Assembly: GCA_037178625.1 (NCBI GenBank)
Contig: CM074144.1
Location: forward strand, 1,860,001 to 1,924,000
Length of the DNA stretch: 64,000 nucleotides
Direction: 5' to 3'
DNA from: Skeletonema tropicum
Taxonomy: Eukaryota > Bacillariophyta > Thalassiosirophyceae > Thalassiosirales > Thalassiosiraceae
Position numbers and translations under genes: made by a program. The notes beneath the pieces were generated by a model. That model made no database searches. It had not been told where the DNA came from and worked only from the letters and a program-made list of their open reading frames with translations. Positions 55,036-64,000 of this stretch are shown here, in pieces; position 1 is the stretch's first letter; the number at the start of each line of letters is the position of its first letter.

Positions 55036-57333
55036 CGTTTTCATTCAAAGATGGATTGACTGTGATGGTTTGTTATCCTCGTGTACCTACAATGTGCCCG
55101 CCTCGATAGCCGTCTATCTTCGATCTTACTCAGTACGAATAATACACTGAATTGCGCAAAGGCCGTATGCGATCTAAAGAGGAAGTAGTGAATTTTAGTT
55201 TGTTGTATGTTTGACTTGTTCTTTCACCTCACAATGAATCGTTCCATTCAAAGCAATTCAGTCCAGTCATCTTCGCACAGAGCACAGAATAATAGTGGAG
55301 TCTTTCCACACAACTTCGAACTCGCTGCAATTCATTGACTGAAGCTCAGTCGCAACCATCACATCAACTCCCGAATTGGGATAGTCAGCCATGGTGTTCA
55401 TTAACAAAGATTCGTCAATGTTCTCTAATCTCTGCACCAATACATTGCGGAGTCCTCTTCTCGTTTGAGATGGATATCATTCCCAAATAATTAACATCAC
55501 ACCCACTCGCCCGGCCAAGTTCAACCGTTGTATTGTCCTGTGTGAGTATATTCGGCAATAATTTGCACCGCCCGCATCAAGAATCAGTTGATAGTAACGT
55601 GTCGATGATTATCGAGTCGAGGAAGAGGAGTAGAAGACGAATGACCATCGAAAATTGAAGCGATAGCACGATATTCGGCCGTGCCGAAGCCGTTTGCTGC
55701 CAATTGCGGGTGAATCGAATGAAACGAGACGCCGACCGCACCCCAAATGGATCAGGAGGTGTTATAGAAGGGAGGGAGGTAATGATGGCTCGTCATTACT
55801 ATTGTTAATGATGTCTACTACGGCCGAAACCGTCATGGTTTGGTTGATTTTGACACTGTTTTGGCTGAAAATGTGTGGGTTGTGGCCCAGCCACAACCAA
55901 TCCCGCCACTAGATATGCAGAGACCCTACATTATTTTAGCAAAAAACTGCGCCAAGGGTTTGCAACATGCCGTCAAAACCTCTCCTACGGCCGATTTGCG
56001 CCATGTCAATGTCATCGCCCACACAGCACCAATAACGGCGACCAATAGCTTAAATTGTACACAATACCCATCTGAATAAAAGTGCTACGGCTTTCTGCTG
56101 CAGCTGTTGAGCTCGCTCCATAAAAAAATATTTATTATTTTGCTAGTAAATTAACATGATAATGTGATGACATCCATTTCACTCCCCCTTCATGATTCCC
56201 TTTGATAAATATAGGTGCAAACTGTTACTTATGATAGTATAAAGCTATTTTATTGTTTAGAGCGTTAAGATCCATTGTTTATTGGTTGATTGTTGTGGTC
56301 ACTATTTTTTTCATGTACATAACTTGAAAATTATGTACATGACATGGTGTTGGTGTTTTGGGAGCATGGGGGGGATTTATTATTCCGTCCAAGTAGTAGA
56401 ATTATTAGTTCATATCATGGTTGGTTGAGGAGAGGCGCTGGGGGGTTGTTATTATTGTTTGTCTCTCCACATGAACACCACTAAGATGGAGGGTCAAAAA
56501 GAGCCAAAAAACAGGTGACAGGTGTTGTGTTATTATTCCATCAGTGGCACTTTGTTGACGTTACCCTGCCACTGAGACCTCGCCATGGGTGTTATATAAT
56601 GGATGCACCTTCAATTCTTGGTCGATATCATTGCACATGGAGTGTAGAGTGGACACAACTACGTTAGAGATGCCAAAAATGCCCCAAAAATCAGTGTTGT
56701 GTTAATATTTCCATTAATGGCGCTTTGTTGATGTTACCCTGCCACCAAGACCTCGCCATGGGTACTAGTTAATGATTGCACCGCCGGTTGTTGGGGGGTA
56801 TGATGGTTTATTGAGCGTAGAGTCGAATATGCCGTCGTCGACGATCTCGGCACCCTCCGTCGAGACCATGGTAATGGTGTTATTAAGCGTATTCTTAGCC
56901 ATTCCCCCGCCAATGCGGGGCGCAAACGCTGACATATGCCCTTTAGAACAATAACGCAAAATGTTCGAACACGGCTTGCCGATCTGGGGATGCTATGTTG
57001 AAAGATGCTGTAGGATGGGTTTCACCATGGTAAGATCACTAACAAAATGGATGAGCAAAATTGCAAAACCTCGACACAGCCGGTAGCTCCTCAAACAACT
57101 AGTAATTTGTTAGATGCCCCTCAACTAAATCTGTAAAATAGTGTAGAGTGTAGGGTCTCAGCACTTGTGCTGAGTCCTCCAAGTGACTCAGACAGGTGTC
57201 TGAAGATCCTATGTAGGATGTAGGGTGCCGTGCCCCTGGGCCTCTTCCGTCTGCTTCGCTTCTCCATCTTCTACTTCATTAAGAAGCTGTGTCCCGGGAA
57301 CACACATACGGGAGTCACTTCTGACATTCGTAA
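55036..57333. other. Intergenic, includes a short direct duplication
   Basis: No gene supported in 2.3 kb. Small inverted repeats occur (for example GGGTTGTGGC/GCCACAACC near 55880). Confidence 0.4.
56503..56765. repeat. Two diverged direct copies of a ~75-bp unit, ~190 bp apart
   Basis: About 56521-56598 and 56694-56768 share GTGTTGTGTTA, CACTTTGTTGACGTTACCC-type sequence and GACCTCGCCATGGGT in order. No coding frame is conserved between them. Confidence 0.7.
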
Positions 57334-60070
57334 GGAGAAGAACGATTGATCATATTTATCTTGTGTCTCAGAATGCTCTAGAGATAGAAGTAATGGCACA
57401 GCTTCTGAGAGTGAGATAATTCAATGTTGCCGAGCCTGATGCTGCGAGCTCGAGCTACAATACGAGCTCGAGCTACAATACAGAAGTACAATACTTCTTT
57501 TTGTTCGCCTCTACCACTTCCATAAAAATACAATGCTTATCTATTATTGAAAGAAGGTTCTCTTTGAGCGCCAATCGCGCTCAACAGCGCCAATCGCGCT
57601 CAAAAAGAGCAACTACTCCTAAGTATTTCTGCCGATTTGAATTACGGTCCACGGTGGAATTCATTCATTAGTAATAGCGATCCTGTATACGACTGTTTCA
57701 AAATTAAACTCATGTACTTATTGACGCGATCTGGACGCCATCGATCGGCCCGTCTATCCTGAATCCTGCCACCACTTACCGCCCGTGTCCGCCCCTTCGC
57801 CGTGTCATGTCGGCACCCATTCCAACCGCAGTGTCATGGTGATGATGCTGTAACTATAAGTACTAAGGAGCCAATCTTCTTCAAGAAAGAGCAAGTTGTA
57901 TGGAAGGCAAGCATTTCGGTATGGATGTGAAGATGTATATTATGTTTATGATTCATATGTCAGATCAGATGATATGTATTGCTTTTGCAAGCTTTCTGTG
58001 TTAACTATGCTATCGTTTGCATCTTCTATTGCAGCCGCAGACTCTGACTAAAGGGGCACACATGATATCGTGACATGGACATTGTGCTTGGGGTAGCTAG
58101 CTGTAGCTCATCTTTTCATCGCATTCAAACAGTTCGCAGAAGCATACGCTATCGCATTCAAAGTGCAATTGAGTCTTTCCAAGTATAAAATTAAATACAT
58201 AGATTAGATATCACGACACTAATCAGGACCGGCTATGTACAACGTACGTGAATATGTTTTGCATATTTCAGGCTTCAGAGTAGACGTCAGCAAGGAATTG
58301 ATCACCTCGTACCCGTAGCCGTAGCTGCTGCTGATTGCTCCATGACCATGAAGTGGAGTCAGAAGAAATCCCAGGCAGCTATGATACGTCTAGAGATGAA
58401 AAAACTCAACCATTTCCAGAATTGCTCAGGTGAAGGGTCACATTCAAGTGCAGCAAAAAGTACTCAAGTAGGCAGGGCGTAGGGCGTCATTGTCATCATC
58501 ATGGGAACCTGTTCATGCAGCCTTGAGTCTTGAATACAGGGCAACTTCGCCGATGTTCTATGTATTGTATTGAATCACGCTCACTTATTAGGCGCAAGAG
58601 ATTGAAAACGGCTGAGCCGATGTTCGGCACATGTCCGATTTGGTTCTCCAACAGATGACCTTGCATGGTGTACCGTACGTGTTTCCACAGAGCGACGACA
58701 TGGAGGAATCGAGAATTTGAGACCTGGAGAGTACACACGAAGTAATTTATTGGATTTTATCGTCGTTTGTTTTTATTATCATTAGAAGGATTTTAATATA
58801 AAAAAGACACAAACAGACAGACTCCTTTGATTCTCGCAGACAATTCAGAATAACGGGAGGTAATGGCTGTATCGTAGGTGGCGATCATTACTTACTTACT
58901 TATTGTTCCAATGCGCTGCACAAATGAAAACGAAACTGCATCTGTTGGGTTTATTTCCTGTACTGCTTCCTCTTTAGAAAGAAGGCTTCATAAGAAACAA
59001 TAAAACATCAATACTTACACGCTACTTGAACTTAGCCATCCGGACTTTGTCTTCAAGAACGGGACCGTACTTATCATTATCATAATCTTCCAAATCCAAA
59101 ACAATTATATAGTCGAATAACAATGCAGCCAACAGAGAGTCTATCCAGAGACACAGTGGCTGTTGCCGATACCCTCACCGTCATGATCAAGAGAGAGCAG
59201 CTGACCACCTCCTCATGGCATGTCGGCGGATACCTAGATCCCTCCGATCCGACAATGATCACTGCCGACGATCGCAAGAAGTTGGTGAACTGGTGCTACA
59301 ACTTCGTCGACCACTGCCGTCTCTCACGAGAGACGGTGGCTTCAGCCATGGAAATGGTGGATCGATTCCTCTCAACAGCAAGCACAAGCACAAATATCAG
59401 CAACTCTGCTGATGCCGACGCTGTGAGAGCTGTATGCGATAAGGCCCTAAGAGATCAATGCGAGCTTCAGCTGCTCGCCGTCGCGGCCTTGTATCTCTCC
59501 ATCAAGATCAGCGAAAGCATCGCCGTGCCAAGTGATCTGTTCTCAGAGATGTGCAGCGGAGCCTATTCTACAAAGGAGATTGAGGATATGGAACGTATAT
59601 TGTTGAGCGGCCTGTCATGGCGATGCCACGCCCCGACAGCGCACCAAGTTGGACTTTCAATCCTCTCCTTGATACTGCCTTACGTCGATATCCCGGAGGA
59701 CACATGGGGCTTCCTTATCGATGAGATGAAGTATTCGATTGAACTTTCTGTGCTCAACTACGACTTGTCTATACAACGTACGAGCACCATCGCCCTAGCG
59801 GCCGTGTACAACGCTGTTGGAAACATTGACATTGTATCCAAGAAGTATCAAGATATGCTACGAGTCCATCTAAGCATAATTACGGAATGCTTCTACTCTG
59901 AGCACTCTGAGCAGATGATAAATGAGTTAAGAAGAAAATTGCAATCTCTCTTACTCCCAGAAGAAGATGAAGATGAGGACGAGAGTAGTTTAGATGAAGC
60001 AAGTTTAGATGTAGAAGATTCAATATCATCATCAAACAGATCCTCTCCAGACGTGATGTCCTTATGACAT
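57334..60070 (+). repeat. Segmental duplication, right copy (empty of both insertions)
   Basis: Shorter partner of 45644-53030. It starts within the first ~7 codons of the MDR gene (minus strand, an ATG at about 57351), so the breakpoint copied that gene's promoter without its body, and ends after the second cyclin. Confidence 0.9.
59123..60067 (+). CDS. Cyclin, diatom-specific type (copy 2)
   Basis: 314 aa. The first ~234 residues are nearly identical to copy 1 (few changes, for example Val to Ala near 98, KVSESIAVS to KISESIAVP). After AAVYNA the sequences part: here VGNIDIVSKKYQDMLRVHL, in copy 1 IGEIRCKGHQELLRHFL. They converge again at ECFYS.HSEQMINE.RRKLQ and the acidic tail. The cyclin box is intact and the 5' flank is duplicated too, so both copies probably keep a promoter. 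Confidence 0.9.
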   Translation: MQPTESLSRDTVAVADTLTVMIKREQLTTSSWHVGGYLDPSDPTMITADDRKKLVNWCYNFVDHCRLSRETVASAMEMVDRFLSTASTSTNISNSADADAVRAVCDKALRDQCELQLLAVAALYLSIKISESIAVPSDLFSEMCSGAYSTKEIEDMERILLSGLSWRCHAPTAHQVGLSILSLILPYVDIPEDTWGFLIDEMKYSIELSVLNYDLSIQRTSTIALAAVYNAVGNIDIVSKKYQDMLRVHLSIITECFYSEHSEQMINELRRKLQSLLLPEEDEDEDESSLDEASLDVEDSISSSNRSSPDVMSL

Positions 60071-62401
60071 CTGGTGTTGGGTCATGGTTTAGATCTCTCG
60101 TGTTCTACGGGACGGAAAGGGCTTTCGAAGATTTGAAGCTGTGGTAGGAGAGACGAAAGCCCTTGGCCGTGGTTCAAGATCAAGACTCCAATTTGTTGGT
60201 TCGGTTCAACGATATATGAATATCTAGAGAGGTAGCATAACGCAACTTACCTAATTTTCTAAATGATATGAGTACGGTAGGTTTGTTTGCAATAAGATCT
60301 TGTTGTATTACTTATTTCGGTTCGAGGGTCTTCAGCCTCTGAAGTAGCTTTAACGCTATGTACCCCAGAGTGGCGGGAGGCAAAAAAAAAATTACTAACA
60401 AAAGTGCTAATATAAACATGGCGTCCGACCCCCGACCCGATCACTATATTGGCAGCGCGTTTAGCATGTTATGTGATGAAGTTGAGCGACCGCTCAATCT
60501 TGAAATCGATTCAGCATGTCTTCTTTTGTCGGAAAGTAATCAATTTATAGACTATACTCACAATATTGACCTCAGCCTAATCAGTTTCCTACCTCACCAA
60601 AATCGGCCATATTTGCATATTTACTAGGGAAATAAAAGTAGCAAACTTTGGTGTGATAGTGTTCCATGACGCAATGGGCTATAATCCGAGGTCAAAACAC
60701 CATTGAACTACATATTTAATGCAGTTTCCGAGTATCTTCACGCATATGTACTAAAAGGTGCTTTTACAAGTTTCCTACTACCAACCATACATAGCCCATG
60801 GTTTTTTACTAGCAATTTTCATGTAAAAGCCGACACACCGTGAGACAGCAATACCCTTTCTAGCGGCAGTTGACAATGGAATTACGGCATAATATTAGGC
60901 AGACTATTCACTACTACCCTACTGAGAATAATACTGCTCTTGGAATCATTAAAATCGGGCTACTACAAGCGAAGTTCTGCTGGGTACTTGACAAAATTCA
61001 AAATTTTGGTAAATTTTGGTCTGGGGTACCTACTTACATAGCGTTAAGCATAAGTATGTATTTCGATGCGGAGTGCGGGGAAGCTGGACAAATGTAATTA
61101 CCGTCAGCGATCAGGGACAGTGATAAACTCCACATTTTTTGGAGGTTTTCAGGTGTCGTGCACTTTTTCCTACTTTCATGCAAGTTTGTGCGTTTTCTAT
61201 CCTGCGGGCTGCGGGCATTGCCCCCAGTCCTCCTTCCAGGTGGAACTCACCTTCGCCCGGGTCGTGGGAAAAGAGAGGAAAAGAGCGGGGGAACAGAGGG
61301 AAAGAAAGGCGAGCGAGGAGGGACTTCTCGAATTCTTGGCCTGCGCGCCTTTTCCAGGGGTCACTCTAGCGGGGAATCGGGGAGCCCCATCCATCATTTT
61401 TCTAGCCATTTCACACAAAACTCAAATGTTGATCTCTTCGCACACAATAACCATGGCGGAGGCGGCTGCTATGGTATGAAGCGGAACGTCGGACTAAATC
61501 AGTAAAAGCCGGCGGCGATGCCCTCAGTGGACCGATATGACCCCATGATGTGAAGGATTATCAGCTAGAGCGCTCAGGGCCTTTATTTTGGGTGTCGCCT
61601 ACAAAAGTGACCGTTATTTTGAAACGAACGCAACAACCGCACCGCCCCCCTCATGAACAGAGGACCTTTGGGCTGTAAACACTCTTCCATTACTATCCTA
61701 TTCGATAGAGGTGATGATATAACAATAATTGACGAGCCGGTTCCGTTCTAATCCGTCAGAAACCGCCGATATGAGACCCCTTGATTGTCCTACGGACGCA
61801 GCGTGGCATATGCACAAATACTACAGCACTTACAAGAGTAGAAGTTTGGGGATATACGACAACAAATAGGTGAGGCGTCGATTGCAATAACAATACAATA
61901 TACAGTGGTGTGATGATTTGTTTCGGTGTGGTGCGGTTGAGGTGATAATCTGGCCAGCCAGTGGGGTTGTGTCTTGTGTCAGTCATTGTTACTTAAACAA
62001 CACTTATAGTGGGCATTATATAACTTGAAGTTGGTATGATCCAGAGGCATATGCAATGGTGGACGAGACTCTCATCGTGGATTTAACTTTTGATGCGCAA
62101 TCATTGATGATGTCTTCTGCTGACTCCTTTCATGAACAATTCGATTGCTTCAGTGGACACAATCATTCAAGCCTACAACCAATCTGAGATATCTGATGAC
62201 TTACTATTCAGCTTCGGCAACGTCAGCATTAGAGTTGATACCTGCGTCTTGACTTCGACGATGAGGCGGTAATTTCCAATTCATCATCGAGGCGAAGCGG
62301 CGGCATCCTGTTCTAGAGATGAAGCATCTACCCTACGCCTGGAACTAATTTGCTGCTAGAAATGAGAGATGACAGATGACCAGGGTGACAAACAAACAAT
62401 A
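60071..62401. other. Intergenic, no gene supported
   Basis: Several overlapping short frames at 60.3-61.5 kb have no family features. About 60183-60270 resembles 8388-8470. Confidence 0.4.
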
Positions 62402-62628
62402 TGTCACACCTACGTAGTGTCGGACATCAATCAAATTCATATTTATGTTATCTGGTTTCTCGTTTCTCAATATGTTTCGGAATGCTTTCTCGCGGCCATC
62501 GCCAATGAAAGCACAAGTTGAACCGAATGCAAAAACGTTGATCGTTTCCTTTATATTTTAAGTCATAATAATTCTATTCGTTACATCTATTGATCAATAA
62601 TAAGCTCAATTGTTAGCTAGATTGGACA
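62402..62628 (+). mobile_element. Solo LTR related to the gypsy-type element, TSD CAATA
   Basis: Begins TGTCACACCTACGTAG and ends in the same TCAATTGTTAGCTAGATTGGACA-type end as the LTRs at 12.3 and 15.8 kb; the middle has diverged. CAATA precedes it (62397-62401) and follows it (62629-62633), a perfect 5-bp duplication. No internal sequence remains, as expected after LTR-LTR recombination. Confidence 0.9.
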
Positions 62629-62633
62629 CAATA

Positions 62634-63375
62634 TGCGCAACCGCTGGTAGAATACATCAATCTGGGAATAGGAGAAGAATAAGTGTTAAAAGTGCTGGAT
62701 TGAAGGGTGTGGCAAGTGGAAACATCTCTAAGGAGGTTTGTCAGCTACAGTTGATCCATTCGACGTAGCCATGTGTATTGACATCTTGTCGACCTTTACA
62801 GCGATGCAACAATCCACATAGTACATATTGAAGAAATAAATCATTATTTTTTGTAAATCCTTACGATAATATTTGTATTATCATAGTAGTCCCAACCCAT
62901 TCACAAGCACCTCTCTAGTCTTCTAGAGAGAATGTACATAGTGATGTTATTGGTCACAGGATGCAGGGGACAATAAAGAGCAAGGCGGCTTTAATCTCGC
63001 GATAGCACACTGGCGCTGGAAGTCGTATTAATTGTTTTGTCACGAGACTGCAATATTATGTATGGTTGTGTTGGTTAGTACCACCCAATTGAGGTTTCAT
63101 GCCCGCACATGAATCTGTTCATGAAGATAGAATTATTATACCCTAAAGACAAGGACTAAAAAAGTGATTCCGAGGCAACTGCCTTGGCGTTTTCGGGTAC
63201 CGATATCGATAATCGATATCAACATGATACAGAAATTGATGTGGGGGCATTATTGTTCGATTATTGCGTGACTTCGTCGATGATAGTTGCCACATCCACG
63301 AAAATTGACCAAAAATCGATGTAATAGATATGGCCGCCGATACGTCTATGGGTGTGATGTTTACCAAATTTCCGA
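62634..63375. other. Intergenic, no gene seen
   Basis: A/T-rich; a short palindrome CGATATCGATAATCGATATC lies at about 63201-63220. Confidence 0.4.
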
Positions 63376-64000
63376 CTAGACTGCTGAATTCAGCATCAAA
63401 ATATTGTCTAGAAAATATATTGCCGATGAATTATATCCATAATTAAGTATGGTATGGACATTCTGCTTCATGGATGTTGAGGTGATGGGCCGAGCAGGGG
63501 ACTTGTGAGATGTGTTTTTTTTCAAAAAAAAAGACGCGCAGGCCAATAGATGCATGAGAAGTCCCTCCCTCCATCTACTCTTACGAAAAGAGAAGATGAT
63601 GATGCAATTGCTCCTTCTTCGCTCATTATGCACTGTTTGCCTGCCTTTGACTCTTCGTACCTTTCGCTTTATATAATCACTTTTACTTTCATCTCCTTTT
63701 TTACGTAATTGTGGTATAATTCGTGGTCGATAACCATTCAAAGTTGAGCCTTTCATACACTTCCCACGTTTTGATACTGAAACTCCAGCAGCCTGAAGCA
63801 GACTTGGCATCGTATCCTATTTTCAATGATTTGTTCATGTGTAGTTCCCTTCTGTCGCATTGTTAGGTGCAGCAGCCTCTCTTCTACTTTCCAATACCGG
63901 ATCAATAACTTTTGGTACATGGGTGACGGCTCTGTTGCCAATTCGTCTCTTACTTCGTTTGTTACTTGTCCCAATGTCGGAGCTTCAACCACTTGTCTAC
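63376..64000 (-). CDS. Hypothetical gene fragment at the right edge
   Basis: Two frames join in phase if a 71-nt intron (63817-63887, GTAGAAG...ATAG) is removed: LLIRYWK then DTMPSLLQAAGVSVSK. The second part is basic (RPRIIPQLRKKGDESKSDYIKRK). The C-terminal ~60 residues look random and may not be coding. No family recognised; the 5' end is outside the window. Confidence 0.3.

Noticed and set aside
61066..61505. Three overlapping plus-strand frames near 61 kb
   Set aside because: All are G/C-rich shadows of each other without start context, splice partners or motifs.
63201..63220. Regulatory palindrome near the right edge
   Set aside because: A short A/T-rich palindrome with no adjacent gene; chance is likely.

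Overview
This window is eukaryotic nuclear DNA, most likely from a centric diatom or a close stramenopile relative. The evidence is intron-poor genes with short GT-AG introns (about 59-118 nt where I could phase them), cyclins that resemble the diatom-specific cyclin family, an SPX-EXS phosphate transporter, and many transposons. The species cannot be named from the sequence alone. Exon joins were placed by hand from splice sites and reading phase, without transcript support.

Region by region. 1-6 kb: a divergent pair, an SF2 helicase-like gene resembling bacterial Z1 ATPases (minus, running off the left edge) and a complete DNA cytosine-5 methyltransferase (plus), separated by 438 bp. 6-11 kb: a SET-domain membrane protein, a 1.1-kb fold-back element and an unrecognised acidic nuclear-type protein. 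12.3-20 kb: two LTR elements side by side. The first is a Ty3/gypsy-type copy whose protease-RT-RNase H block is inverted relative to its integrase, although its 5-bp target duplication is intact. The second has near-identical LTRs but no coding capacity. 20-25 kb: an SPX-EXS transporter and a Cys-rich protein. 25.8-29.7 kb: a 3.8-kb element with TG...CA ends, GATC target-site copies and palindromic subterminal repeats. It encodes a Ginger/KRBA2-like protein in which a Ulp1-type protease and a RING-like finger stand where the integrase catalytic core should be. 29.7-45.7 kb: a CAMK-type kinase with a fourfold N-terminal repeat, a NADPH oxidase/ferric reductase with an EF-hand inside its NADPH-binding half, a pseudouridine synthase fused to a Janus/PHPT1 domain, an initiator tRNA-Met, a MITE, a frameshifted inverted copy of the oxidase, and an MDR-family oxidoreductase.

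45.6-60 kb is a segmental duplication. The left copy is 7.4 kb and the right copy 2.7 kb, each ending in a nearly identical cyclin gene. The size difference is explained by two TIR elements (1.1 kb and 3.5 kb) present only on the left, so the right copy works as an empty site. A third, antisense, decayed cyclin lies between them. 60-64 kb holds no convincing gene except a fragment at the right edge; it does hold a solo LTR of the same family as the 12.3-kb element, with a perfect 5-bp target duplication.

The strongest candidates for undescribed biology are the helicase/methyltransferase pair, the Ulp1-bearing Ginger-like element, the 3.5-kb TIR element with an unrecognised zinc-finger/coiled-coil gene, the oxidase with a relocated EF-hand, and the RluA-Janus fusion.
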